Assembly: GCA_002369255.1 (NCBI GenBank)
Contig: DFFO01000080.1
Location: forward strand, 1-19,624
Direction of reading: 5' to 3'
Source: Lachnospiraceae bacterium UBA3774
GTDB lineage: Bacteria; Bacillota; Clostridia; Lachnospirales; Lachnospiraceae
DNA: 19,624 nt
Shown: in pieces, positions 6,584-14,788 of the stretch
Position numbering within the stretch: the first letter of the stretch is position 1
Layout of the letters: each line of letters begins with the position of its first letter
Position numbers and translations under genes: made by a program
The notes under the pieces: generated by a model
Databases searched by the model: none
The model's input: only the letters and a program-made list of their open reading frames with translations
Told to the model about the DNA's origin: nothing

Positions 6584-7846
6584 AAAAAGAGAATGATAGC
6601 TATGCTTCTTGCCGGAGGGCAGGGAAGCAGACTCGGTTGCCTGACGGCAAAGGTTGCAAAGCCGGCAGTTTCTTTCGGAGGAAAATACAGGATCATAGAC
6701 TTTCCTTTGAGCAACTGTGTAAATTCAGGAGTTGATACCGTGGGAGTACTGACCCAGTACAGACCGCTCAGGCTGAATGCGCATATCGGAATAGGAATTT
6801 CATGGGACCTTGACCGCAAATACGGCGGAGTAAGGGTTTTGCCGCCTTACGAAAAAAGCGCCAACAGCGAATGGTACACGGGAACCGCAAACGCCATTTA
6901 TCAGAACATTGAATTTATGGATGAATTTAACCCCGACTACGTGCTTATCCTTTCCGGCGATCATATTTACAAGATGGATTATGAAGAAATGCTTGAAAAC
7001 CACGTCCGCAGAGGCGCGGAAGTCACTATAGCAAGTATGCCGGTACCGTGGGAAGAAGCGAGCAGATTCGGAATAGTGGTTGCCGATTCGCATGGGCAGA
7101 TCAACGCCTTTGAAGAAAAGCCGAAGAATCCACGCAGCAATCTTGCGTCTATGGGAATCTATATTTTCAATTACGATCTTTTGAAAAACGCGCTCATAGA
7201 GCTGAAAGACGTTCCCGAGTGCGATTTCGGAAAGCATGTCATTCCTTATTGCTTTGATAAGGGGAACAAGCTTTTTACGTATCAGTTTACGGATTACTGG
7301 AAAGACGTCGGAACGCTCAGCTCTTATTGGGAAGCAAATATGGAACTTCTCGAAGACAGCCCCGAGCTCGATTTTTATGAAAAATTCAATATGATATATA
7401 CTTCCGTGGACGTGCTTCGTCCGCAGTATATTGCAGAGGGAAGCCGCGTGATCAATAGCATGATCGCGGAGGGCAGCGCAATATACGGCACGGTGGAGCA
7501 TTCAGTCATAGGGCCTGACGTGGTTATTGAAGAGGGAGCCGTGGTAAAAGATTCCGTCATCATGCAGGGAGTCAGAATCAAAAAAGGCGCAGTAATCGAA
7601 AAAGCGATCATTTCCGAAAACTCCGTTATTGGTGAAAAAGCGATGCTGGGCGTAGGCAAATATGCAGAAAGCAAGCTTGACAAACGGGTTTACTGCAGCG
7701 AGCTGGTTACGGTCGATGAAAACACGGTCATACCGGCCGGCGTAAAAATAGGCAGAAATACAGCAATCTCGGGAATTACCGAGACAGGCGATTATCCCAA
7801 GGGGCGCCTTGCTTCGGGCGGCTACGTAATAAAAGAGGGGCGGTGA
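6581..7846 (+). CDS. glgC: Glucose-1-phosphate adenylyltransferase, catalytic subunit
   Basis: A 421-residue ADP-glucose pyrophosphorylase, which makes ADP-glucose from ATP and glucose-1-phosphate for glycogen synthesis in the cytoplasm. The N-terminal nucleotide loop is LAGGQGSRL (10-18). The AKPAVSFGGKYRIIDFPLSN block that binds ATP and activator follows. SGDHIYKMD carries the catalytic aspartate (D127), and FEEKP carries the glucose-1-phosphate lysine (K180). A left-handed beta-helix of hexapeptide repeats fills the last ~120 residues (EGSRVINSMIAEGSAIYGTV and onward). The start is GTG 6581. glgD begins 3 bp after the stop, so the two are almost certainly co-translated and form a mixed enzyme. 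Glycogen synthase and branching enzyme genes are not in the window. Confidence is very high. Confidence 0.96.
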   Translation: MKKRMIAMLLAGGQGSRLGCLTAKVAKPAVSFGGKYRIIDFPLSNCVNSGVDTVGVLTQYRPLRLNAHIGIGISWDLDRKYGGVRVLPPYEKSANSEWYTGTANAIYQNIEFMDEFNPDYVLILSGDHIYKMDYEEMLENHVRRGAEVTIASMPVPWEEASRFGIVVADSHGQINAFEEKPKNPRSNLASMGIYIFNYDLLKNALIELKDVPECDFGKHVIPYCFDKGNKLFTYQFTDYWKDVGTLSSYWEANMELLEDSPELDFYEKFNMIYTSVDVLRPQYIAEGSRVINSMIAEGSAIYGTVEHSVIGPDVVIEEGAVVKDSVIMQGVRIKKGAVIEKAIISENSVIGEKAMLGVGKYAESKLDKRVYCSELVTVDENTVIPAGVKIGRNTAISGITETGDYPKGRLASGGYVIKEGR

Positions 7847-7849
7847 AAA

Positions 7850-8893
7850 ATGAAAACAGTAGGCGTGATCCTTGCCGGCGGAAGGTCCGACAGTTATCTT
7901 ACAAAAGAAAGAGCCGCGGCGGCGCTGCCGATAGCCGGTTATTACAGCGCGATTGATTTTTCCTTGAGCAGCATGGTAAATTCGGGAATAAAAAAAGTCG
8001 CTGTCGTTACGCAATACAGCTCCAGGTCGTTAAATGAGCATCTCAAATCCGCTTCATGGTGGGGATTTGGACGTAAGCACGGCGGCCTGTTCCTTATCAG
8101 CCCGATGGTCACGGCGGACAGACAGGAATGGTATCACGGCACGATAGACGCGCTTTCAGATACGATAGATTTCCTGCGCGAGAGCCACGAGCCGTATGCC
8201 GCAATAGCGTCAGGAGACGGCGTATATACCATAGATTACGAAAAAATCCTCGAAGAACATATAAAAAACGACGCGGAGATCACTGTCGTATGCAAAAGCC
8301 ATTCGGGAAAAAATACCGGCAGGTTCGGCGTAGTAAAGATTGATGAAGAAAACAGGATCGAGAAGTTTACGGAAAAAAGCCGTTTTGCTCTCGGCGAGCT
8401 GATCTCCTGCGGAATATACCTGCTTCGCAGAAGGCTTCTTATAGAGCTCCTTGAAAAGGCCGTTGAGCAGAAAAAAACGGATTTTGTAAGAGAAATACTT
8501 GTTCCGGAAGTGGCAAAGGGCAGAGTTTTTTCATATATACATGAAGGATACTGGAAAAACGTATCGGCTGACAAATCATATTATCACTGCAATATGGACT
8601 TTTTAAAACCGGAAGTGCAAAAAGAATTTTTCACCGGAGAAGATACCGTCCTTACCAGAATAATTGACCGCCCGCCGGCAAAATATCTTTCAAAGGCAGA
8701 TGTTTCAAACAGCCTTATCGGAAGCGGCGTCGTGATAAACGGAAGCGTCAGCGGTTCGGTGCTCTTTGGCGGCGCGGTAGTGGAAGAAGGCGCAAAAGTA
8801 ACCGACAGTATTCTGTTCCCGAACGTAGTTGTAAAAGCGGGAGAAAAAATCAAAAACAAAATCGTGACCGGTGACGAACAGATACCGGTCTGA
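7850..8893 (+). CDS. glgD: GlgD, non-catalytic partner of ADP-glucose pyrophosphorylase
   Basis: A 347-residue GlgC paralogue of the Firmicute GlgD type, believed to modulate GlgC in a heteromer. The fold is conserved (LAGG at 8-11, AIDFSLSSMVNSG, a C-terminal hexapeptide beta-helix) but key residues differ. The arginine of the GGQGSRL loop is gone (GGRSDSYL). The lysine of AKPAV is replaced (AAAALPIAG). SGDHIY has become SGDGVY, and FEEKP has become FTEKS. Loss of these residues supports a regulatory rather than catalytic role, as established for GlgD in other Firmicutes. GAGGGG sits just before the ATG and overlaps the 3' end of glgC. pth follows after 14 bp. Confidence 0.93.
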   Translation: MKTVGVILAGGRSDSYLTKERAAAALPIAGYYSAIDFSLSSMVNSGIKKVAVVTQYSSRSLNEHLKSASWWGFGRKHGGLFLISPMVTADRQEWYHGTIDALSDTIDFLRESHEPYAAIASGDGVYTIDYEKILEEHIKNDAEITVVCKSHSGKNTGRFGVVKIDEENRIEKFTEKSRFALGELISCGIYLLRRRLLIELLEKAVEQKKTDFVREILVPEVAKGRVFSYIHEGYWKNVSADKSYYHCNMDFLKPEVQKEFFTGEDTVLTRIIDRPPAKYLSKADVSNSLIGSGVVINGSVSGSVLFGGAVVEEGAKVTDSILFPNVVVKAGEKIKNKIVTGDEQIPV

Positions 8894-8907
8894 AAAAGGG
8901 AAGAAAA

Positions 8908-9495
8908 ATGAAACTGATCGCGGGTCTCGGAAATCCGGACGAAAAGTATGAAAATACCCGGCATAACGTCGGATTTATGGTTGCCGATAAGCTTGCCGAA
9001 ACAATCGGCGCAAAGTTCAACCAAAGCATGAAAAGAGCAAAGATCGCCTCTGTGTTTTACAAAGGTGAAAAGATCATTATCATAAAGCCTCAGACTTATA
9101 TGAACCTCAGCGGGGAGAGCGTAGCTCCAATTGCAGATTATTTCCGCATCCCCAAGGAAGATATACTGATCGTGGTAGACGACGTAAACTTAAGTCTCGG
9201 AAAGCTGCGCATGAGAAAAAGCGGCAGCGCCGGAGGGCATAACGGCCTTAAGAGCGTCATCTTAAATCTTGCAACAGAAGAATTTCCGCGCCTGAGAATA
9301 GGCGTCGGAGCGCCGGCTGCTGATATTAACGGAGAAAAGGATATGATAAACCACGTCCTCGGAAGATTTTCCCGGGATGAGGAAAAGGCGGTTGAGGAAA
9401 TGACCGAAAAAGGCGCGGAGGCAGCGCTCGCTTTCTGCACCGAAGGAATAGACGCCGCCATGAACTCTTTCAACGGAGAAGGAAAGGAAGCCTGA
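8908..9495 (+). CDS. pth: Peptidyl-tRNA hydrolase
   Basis: A 195-residue bacterial-type Pth, which releases tRNA from peptidyl-tRNAs dropped by the ribosome. Expected active-site residues are all present: N9 in GLGNP, H19 in NTRHNVGF (catalytic base), N66 in YMNLSG, D92 in VVDDVNL and N112 in GGHNGL. Length matches the family. The ATG at 8908 is preceded by AGGGAAG. It lies between glgD (14 bp upstream) and mfd (1 bp downstream). The pth-mfd neighbourhood is common in Firmicutes, while glgCD in front is more particular. Transcription probably comes from the glgC promoter. Confidence 0.97.
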   Translation: MKLIAGLGNPDEKYENTRHNVGFMVADKLAETIGAKFNQSMKRAKIASVFYKGEKIIIIKPQTYMNLSGESVAPIADYFRIPKEDILIVVDDVNLSLGKLRMRKSGSAGGHNGLKSVILNLATEEFPRLRIGVGAPAADINGEKDMINHVLGRFSRDEEKAVEEMTEKGAEAALAFCTEGIDAAMNSFNGEGKEA

Positions 9496-9496
9496 T

Positions 9497-12400
9497 ATGG
9501 TAAACACGGAAAGTCCCTTAAAGGAGCTTGCCGAATTTAATGAAATAAAAAGCGATCTTCAAAAGGGACGCGGTCCGGTTCTCATAACGGGCTGCGTCGA
9601 TTCGTCAAAGGCCTATCTTGCAAAGGAATTGTCGGGAGAAGACGCATGCAGGCTGTTTATTACATACAACGAAGTTCGGGCTACGCAGCTCGCAGAGGAA
9701 TTTGCCTGTCTCGGAGAAGAGGCGGCAGTCTATCCGTCCAAGGATCTGTTGTTCTATAAGGCGGATCTGAGAGGCGACTTTCTCGCAAAAAGCAGGATGA
9801 ATATAATAAAAAGGCTTGGCGAAGGAAAACCCCTTACGGTCATAGCCGCCGTGGACGCCTGCCTTGAAAGGCTTGCGCTCCCCGAGGTAATAGAAAACAG
9901 CGTGCTTTCACTTAAAGAGGGCGATGAAATAGACGTCGTTAAATTCGAAAAAAGACTGACGGATATGGGCTATGAAAGGTGCGATCTGGTCAGCGCAGCC
10001 GGAGAATTCGCGGTCCGCGGAGGAATAATAGACGTCTATCCTTTTTCTATGGAAAATCCTGTCAGAATAGAGCTTTTCGGCGAGGAAATCGACTCCATGA
10101 GGATTTTTGACGAGGAAACACAGCGCTCGGTCGACAAGACGGACAAGATCAGCATATTCCCCGCAAAGGAAATACTTCCTGTCGGAGAAGCGGCATCGCT
10201 GTTTTCATATTTTCCCAAAGAAAGATATGTTTTTCTTGACGAACCGGAGCGGCTCAAAGAAAAAGCAGAGGGAGTAACGGCCGAATTTCAGGAAAGCTTT
10301 ATACGAAGAAAAGAAAGCGGCCTTGACGATGAAACGCTCACGCTTTTTGATTATGACGAGATATTCAATGAAAAATCATTAAAATACAAGACCTGCGCCA
10401 TGGCCGGGATCTCCGGAAAAAACGGCGGGATCGCTTTTTTCCGAGCCGCAGATATCCAGACGCAGAATATGCCTTCATACATGGGCCATTTTGAAATCCT
10501 CGCGCAGGATGCCGCAAAATGGAAAAAAGAAAAAGCAAGGGTTCTGATCTACGCGGGCTCCGTCGCAAGGGCAAAAAAGCTCGTAGAGGATATGGAAGAT
10601 TTTTCGGTATCTCTTTTGTATATCGAAAGCGGCGATTTTAAATGTGAAAAAGGACAGATCGCAGTCATCCCGAACAAGCTGAAAAAAGGCTTTGGCTGCC
10701 CTATTATCAGATTTTACGCGCTCTCTCTCGGAGATATTTTTGAAAAAGAAAAACGCAGAGAAAGAAAACACAAAAGCTCGGATAAAGGACTGACCGTCGC
10801 GGAACTGGCCGCGCTTTGCGAAGGAGACTACGTCATCCACGAAAACCACGGGATCGGAATATACCGCGGTACGCAGAGGATAGAAAGAAAAGGCATCGCA
10901 AAAGATTTTATCAAGATTTCATATGCCGGAAACGGTACGCTGTATATACCTGTTACGCAGATGAATCTTGTTCAGAAATATGCCGATGCCGACGCGCTCC
11001 AAAAACCAAAGCTCAGCCGTCTGGGGTCGGGCGAGTGGACAAAAACGAAAAGCCGTGTAAAAAAGGCGGTCAAAGAGGTAGCGGTAGATCTTGTAAAGCT
11101 TTATTCCGAAAGACTAAACGGCAAGGGGTACAAATTTTCGCCGGATACGCTCTGGCAAAAAGAGTTTGAAGAACAGTTTGCCTATGAAGAGACGGAAGAT
11201 CAGCTGAAGGCCATAAATGAAACAAAAGCCGATATGGAAAGCGACAAGATAATGGACCGGCTGATCTGCGGCGACGTAGGCTTCGGAAAAACCGAGATAG
11301 CCATCCGAGCGGCTTTTAAAGCGGTTCAGGACGGAAAACAGGTCGCGTATCTGGTTCCGACTACGGTTCTTGCGCAGCAGCACTATAATACTTTTGTGCA
11401 GAGGCTTGCAGATTATGGTCCGAATATAGAGCTGCTTTGCAGATTCAAGTCGCCTTCGCAGCAGAAAAAGACGATAGAACGTGTAAAAAAAGGCATGACA
11501 GATATCGTGATCGGCACCCACAGGCTGCTTTCAAAAGACGTAGGTTTCAAAAACCTCGGTCTGCTCGTAATAGACGAAGAACAACGCTTCGGCGTTTCAG
11601 ACAAGGAAAAGATCAAAGAAATGAAGGCCGCAGTGGACGTTATCTCCCTTACGGCCACGCCGATCCCGAGGACTCTGCACATGAGTCTTATAGGTATTCG
11701 CGACATGAGCATTATAAAAGAAGCTCCGCTTGAACGTATGCCGATCCAGACGTATATCATGGAATACAACAGCGAGATCGTGCGCGAGGCCATAGCAAGA
11801 GAGATGAGCCGCGGCGGGCAGGTTTATTATATTTACAACAAAACAAACACTATAGCCGACGTGGCGGCAAAGATAAAAGAGCTTGTTCCGGAGGCGGAAG
11901 TGGCTTTCGCCCACGGAAAAATGAACGAGAGAGAGCTCGAAAAGATAATGCTCGATTTTATAAACGGCGAAATAGACGTGCTCGTTTCAACGACTATAGT
12001 CGAAACGGGCATAGATATCAGCAACGTTAATACGATAATTATTCACGACGCCGACAAGTTCGGGCTTTCGCAGCTCTATCAGTTAAGGGGCAGAGTCGGG
12101 CGCTCGAACAAAGTCGCCTACGCTTTTTTACTGTATAAAAAAGACAAATATATCAAAGAGCAGGCTGAAAAAAGGCTAAAGGCCATCCGGGATTTCACGG
12201 AGCTTGGCTCGGGCATCCGGATAGCAATGCGCGATCTTGAACTTCGCGGCGCGGGAAATCTTCTCGGAGGAGAGCAGCACGGACATATGGAAGCGGTAGG
12301 ATACGACATGTATTGCAAGCTGCTTTCAGACGCTGTAAAGGAAGTGAAGGGAGAAAGAAAGGTCACTGAAGAGTTCGAAACCGAAATAGACATCATGACC

Positions 12401-12835
12401 GACGCCTATATCCCGGAAGAATATATCAAAAACGACAGACAGAGAATGGACGCATACAGGCGCATTTCCTCAATAGAAAGCGAAGATGATTTAAGAGACG
12501 TTTTTGACGAAATGATAGACAGATACGGAGATATTCCGATCCCCGTTCAAAGCCTTTCAAGGATCGCTCTGATCAAGAAAAAAGCGCACGACGCCTACAT
12601 AACGGAGATTGTCGGCACGCGGGAGATGATAAAATTGACGATGTATCCGTCTGCTCCGGTGGACGGCTCAAAAATAGGACTGCTCCTCGGGCAGTACAAA
12701 GGAGATCTGCGTTTTGCATACGGAGCGCAGCCGTCATTTACATACGTAGACCAAAGAAAGGAAATCTCGGACAACATCTCGTTTCTTGAGAAGACGGAGA
12801 AGCTTATAGCGGACATAGACGCTCTTATGATATAA
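9497..12835 (+). CDS. mfd: Transcription-repair coupling factor Mfd
   Basis: A 1112-residue DNA translocase that removes RNA polymerase stalled at lesions and recruits the UvrABC excision system. The N-terminal UvrB-like module spans ~1-300 (FAVRGGIIDVYPFS is typical). The RNA-polymerase-interacting CarD-like domain starts at G443 (GDYVIHENHGIGIY) and ends near 505. The motor has Walker A GDVGFGKT at 592-599, DEEQRF from 693, the SLTATPIPRTL motif III region, and motif VI QLYQLRGRVGRS at 859-870. The C-terminal UvrA-masking domain follows. Length is slightly below the ~1150-1180 usual in Bacillus. The start lies 1 bp after the pth stop, with GGAAAGGAAG inside the end of pth as ribosome site. 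The stop codon is embedded in a perfect -10 element. Confidence 0.97.
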   Translation: MVNTESPLKELAEFNEIKSDLQKGRGPVLITGCVDSSKAYLAKELSGEDACRLFITYNEVRATQLAEEFACLGEEAAVYPSKDLLFYKADLRGDFLAKSRMNIIKRLGEGKPLTVIAAVDACLERLALPEVIENSVLSLKEGDEIDVVKFEKRLTDMGYERCDLVSAAGEFAVRGGIIDVYPFSMENPVRIELFGEEIDSMRIFDEETQRSVDKTDKISIFPAKEILPVGEAASLFSYFPKERYVFLDEPERLKEKAEGVTAEFQESFIRRKESGLDDETLTLFDYDEIFNEKSLKYKTCAMAGISGKNGGIAFFRAADIQTQNMPSYMGHFEILAQDAAKWKKEKARVLIYAGSVARAKKLVEDMEDFSVSLLYIESGDFKCEKGQIAVIPNKLKKGFGCPIIRFYALSLGDIFEKEKRRERKHKSSDKGLTVAELAALCEGDYVIHENHGIGIYRGTQRIERKGIAKDFIKISYAGNGTLYIPVTQMNLVQKYADADALQKPKLSRLGSGEWTKTKSRVKKAVKEVAVDLVKLYSERLNGKGYKFSPDTLWQKEFEEQFAYEETEDQLKAINETKADMESDKIMDRLICGDVGFGKTEIAIRAAFKAVQDGKQVAYLVPTTVLAQQHYNTFVQRLADYGPNIELLCRFKSPSQQKKTIERVKKGMTDIVIGTHRLLSKDVGFKNLGLLVIDEEQRFGVSDKEKIKEMKAAVDVISLTATPIPRTLHMSLIGIRDMSIIKEAPLERMPIQTYIMEYNSEIVREAIAREMSRGGQVYYIYNKTNTIADVAAKIKELVPEAEVAFAHGKMNERELEKIMLDFINGEIDVLVSTTIVETGIDISNVNTIIIHDADKFGLSQLYQLRGRVGRSNKVAYAFLLYKKDKYIKEQAEKRLKAIRDFTELGSGIRIAMRDLELRGAGNLLGGEQHGHMEAVGYDMYCKLLSDAVKEVKGERKVTEEFETEIDIMTDAYIPEEYIKNDRQRMDAYRRISSIESEDDLRDVFDEMIDRYGDIPIPVQSLSRIALIKKKAHDAYITEIVGTREMIKLTMYPSAPVDGSKIGLLLGQYKGDLRFAYGAQPSFTYVDQRKEISDNISFLEKTEKLIADIDALMI

Positions 12836-12836
12836 T
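12828..12836 (+). promoter_or_regulatory. Candidate extended -10 promoter over the mfd stop codon
   Basis: TGATATAAT is a perfect extended -10 (TGnTATAAT), with TATAAT at 12831-12836. No good -35 is present at 17 bp (AGCGGA), which extended -10 promoters can tolerate. A transcript would start near 12842, giving a ~50-nt leader for the small protein/TPR pair. Confidence 0.5.
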
Positions 12837-12893
12837 AAAAGTTGACGAAAAATTATCACAGGCTACGCAACGGTTTATCCGGGAGATTTGATA

Positions 12894-13034
12894 ATGATAA
12901 ATTTTGAAGAAGAGCTTGCAAAATTCAAGCCCAGCAAAGAGGTTGAACAGGCGGAAAGCACGATCACAAACATGGATCTTCGCGACATGACCGACATAAT
13001 GCTGGAAATACTTAAAGAAAAGGAACAGCAATAA
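12894..13034 (+). CDS. Small acidic protein, 46 residues, coupled to the TPR gene
   Basis: A frame of 46 codons beginning MINFEEELAKFKPSKEVEQA and ending DMTDIMLEILKEKEQQ. GGGAG (12881-12885) lies 8 nt before the ATG, which is good spacing. The TAA stop (13032-13034) shares its last A with the ATG of the next gene (TAATG), so the two are translationally coupled. The product is predicted mostly helical, rich in Glu and Lys, without membrane segment or cysteine. It may be a partner of the TPR protein. I recall short proteins of this look in related Clostridia but cannot confirm that. Function unknown. The combination of ribosome site, coupling and protein-like composition makes it a real gene in my view. 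Confidence 0.75.
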   Translation: MINFEEELAKFKPSKEVEQAESTITNMDLRDMTDIMLEILKEKEQQ

Positions 13035-14395
13035 TGATCTGTTACCGGTGCAAAAGCGCTCTCGGCTCAGGCAAACGCTGTCTGCATTGCGGAGCGGACG
13101 TTACCATTTACAGAAAAATAATCCGCACTTCAAACTCCTTTTACAATCTCGGTCTTGCAAAGGCGCGTCAAAGGAATCTTTCCGGCGCGGCAGCGGATCT
13201 GTCAAAGGCTGTCGAGTACGACAAAAACAATACCCAGGCAAGGAACCTTCTTGGACTTGTTCTTTTTGAGATGGGCGAAATCGTTGACGCTTTGAGCCAG
13301 TGGGTAGTGAGCAGCCAGCTTGATCCGAAAGACAATCCCGCCACAGGTTATCTTTCCGCTGTCCGCGATGACAAAACGGAACTTGAAAAATACAATACGA
13401 CCATAAAAAACTATAATCAGGCGCTTGACAGAGCCGGACATGACGGAGAAGACCTGGCCATAATACAGCTGCGCCGCTGTATAGGGCAGACCCCGTCTTT
13501 TTTGAAAGCATATCAGCTCCTTGCGCTGCTTCTTTTAAATGAAGGAGAAAACGCGAAGGCGGCAAAGGTAATAAAAAGCGGACTGCGTATCGACGCCGGA
13601 AACATTCTCCTGCTTTCGTATGAAAAAGAGGCGAAGGAAAAAAACGGCAAGACGCGCAGAGACGCGGAAAAGCTGCACGAAAAAACCCTTGACCTGGCGG
13701 GAGAGGAAGTCATTATTCCGCACTATACCGAAAGATCAAGGCTAAAGCAGATATTGCTCGGCGCGGCCGCGGGTGTGCTCGTCTGCCTTGCGGCGTATTT
13801 CTTCCTGATAAAACCTTCGATAGAACGAAGGACAAACAACACCCTAAATCAAAACGAAATATCATATTTTGAAAGAACGGAAGGCCGCGATTCACAGATC
13901 AGAGCGCTGACAAGCGAACTTGACGGATTAAAGGCCGAGGCCGAGCAAAATCAAACTCTTCTTGAAAAATACACCGGAGAGGATGGTTCCATTACCAATT
14001 ATGAAAGACTGCTTGAAGCGCTTTCGCAATATTGGGCAAAAGATTATAAAGCTTTTATCGTTACCTACGGAAAAATAAACTCCGAAGCGGTGACGTCCGA
14101 GGCTTTCGTTTCCGTATATAACAGACTCGGCAGTTTGATAGGAAGTGACAGCATGCTTTCGTCTATTATGGACGGAGCCGTGAAGTATTTTAATAATTAT
14201 AAATACAGTGATTGTCAGGCAGTTTGTCAGGAGTGCCTGAAACTGAATCCCGATTATGTAAAAGCGATCTATTATATGGGTCTTTCTTATGAGGCGATGG
14301 GCGATGATGCCGCCGCCGCACCGTATTTCAGACAGATAGTGGAAAAATACCCCTCCAGTGAATACTATGCGTTAGCTAAAACGAGGGTGGATTAA
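13034..14395 (+). CDS. Zinc-ribbon, TPR-repeat membrane protein (uncharacterised)
   Basis: A 453-residue protein with a clear layout. An N-terminal zinc ribbon has C3, C6, C16 and C19 (CxxC-x9-CxxC). TPR-like helical pairs follow at ~35-115 and ~140-200, for example SAAADLSKAVEYD-type units. A single membrane segment is at ~238-259 (LKQILLGAAAGVLVCLAAYF). A coiled coil lies at ~277-310, and a second TPR-like region at ~320-453 ends with YYMGLSYEAMGDDAAAAPYF. By charge, the ribbon and first TPR block should be cytoplasmic and the second TPR block outside. It is probably a scaffold linking a cytoplasmic process to the envelope; no enzyme motif is seen. It is coupled to the 46-residue protein and overlaps the convergent XRE gene by 20 bp. 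Confidence 0.85.
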   Translation: MICYRCKSALGSGKRCLHCGADVTIYRKIIRTSNSFYNLGLAKARQRNLSGAAADLSKAVEYDKNNTQARNLLGLVLFEMGEIVDALSQWVVSSQLDPKDNPATGYLSAVRDDKTELEKYNTTIKNYNQALDRAGHDGEDLAIIQLRRCIGQTPSFLKAYQLLALLLLNEGENAKAAKVIKSGLRIDAGNILLLSYEKEAKEKNGKTRRDAEKLHEKTLDLAGEEVIIPHYTERSRLKQILLGAAAGVLVCLAAYFFLIKPSIERRTNNTLNQNEISYFERTEGRDSQIRALTSELDGLKAEAEQNQTLLEKYTGEDGSITNYERLLEALSQYWAKDYKAFIVTYGKINSEAVTSEAFVSVYNRLGSLIGSDSMLSSIMDGAVKYFNNYKYSDCQAVCQECLKLNPDYVKAIYYMGLSYEAMGDDAAAAPYFRQIVEKYPSSEYYALAKTRVD

Positions 14396-14705
14396 GCTCT
14401 GCGTTTATTACGGCAACAATAATATTTATGCTGCCGTCGGAAAGCAGAGATAAGTTTTTTGCGATATATTGCTGTTTCGGCGAATATCCCGCAAAGCGTT
14501 CCCGTATCTCGGAACGCCCTACAAGATAATCGAGGCTTACGCCGAAATAGTCCGCCAGAGACAAGAGAGTTTCAAAGGGAGGCTTGCGATAACCCGTTTC
14601 GTACATACTGTATGCCTCTCTTGTAACATTGATGGCAGTTGCGACTTCTCTCTGATTGAGAGACAAGGATTTCCTGAGCGTTAACAAACGTTCCAAACCA
14701 AACAT
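14376..14705 (-). CDS. XRE-family helix-turn-helix transcriptional regulator
   Basis: A 109-residue regulator. The HTH_3 domain covers ~5-62: LERLLTLRKSLSLNQREVAT leads into the recognition helix VTREAYSMYE, and the canonical ...ADYFGVSLDYLVGRS end follows. A ~45-residue C-terminal tail may mediate dimerisation. The start is the ATG at 14703-14705, because AAAGGAGG lies 5 nt upstream on the minus strand; the longer frame to 14726 begins before this site. It is divergent from tsaC across 73 bp and could control itself and that promoter. Its 3' end overlaps the TPR gene by 20 bp. Targets and signal are unknown. Confidence 0.88.
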   Translation of the reverse strand: MFGLERLLTLRKSLSLNQREVATAINVTREAYSMYETGYRKPPFETLLSLADYFGVSLDYLVGRSEIRERFAGYSPKQQYIAKNLSLLSDGSINIIVAVINAELNPPSF

Positions 14706-14757
14706 ATGATCCTCCTTTCGCGACAAAAAGCCCCGTGTTACTATTTAATAAAAAAAC

Positions 14758-14788
14758 GCAAAAAGAGTTAACAAAAAAATGCAAAAAG
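14758..14788. promoter_or_regulatory. Possible operator in the XRE/tsaC divergent region
   Basis: GCAAAAAG occurs twice (14758-14765 and 14781-14788), 23 bp apart, flanking the palindrome GTTAAC (14767-14772). On the minus strand TTGTTA (14774-14769) could be a -35, with TATTAA as -10 at 18 bp for the XRE gene. The region is A-rich and short motifs arise by chance, so this is tentative. Confidence 0.3.

Noticed and set aside
6379..6819. 146-residue minus-strand frame over the glgC promoter and start
   Set aside because: It would be antisense to glgC and includes the divergent promoter region; composition is A/T-driven and not protein-like.
12842..12847. TTGACG as a -35 element upstream of the small protein gene
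   Set aside because: No -10 hexamer is found at 16-18 bp; the TGATATAAT element just upstream is a better candidate.
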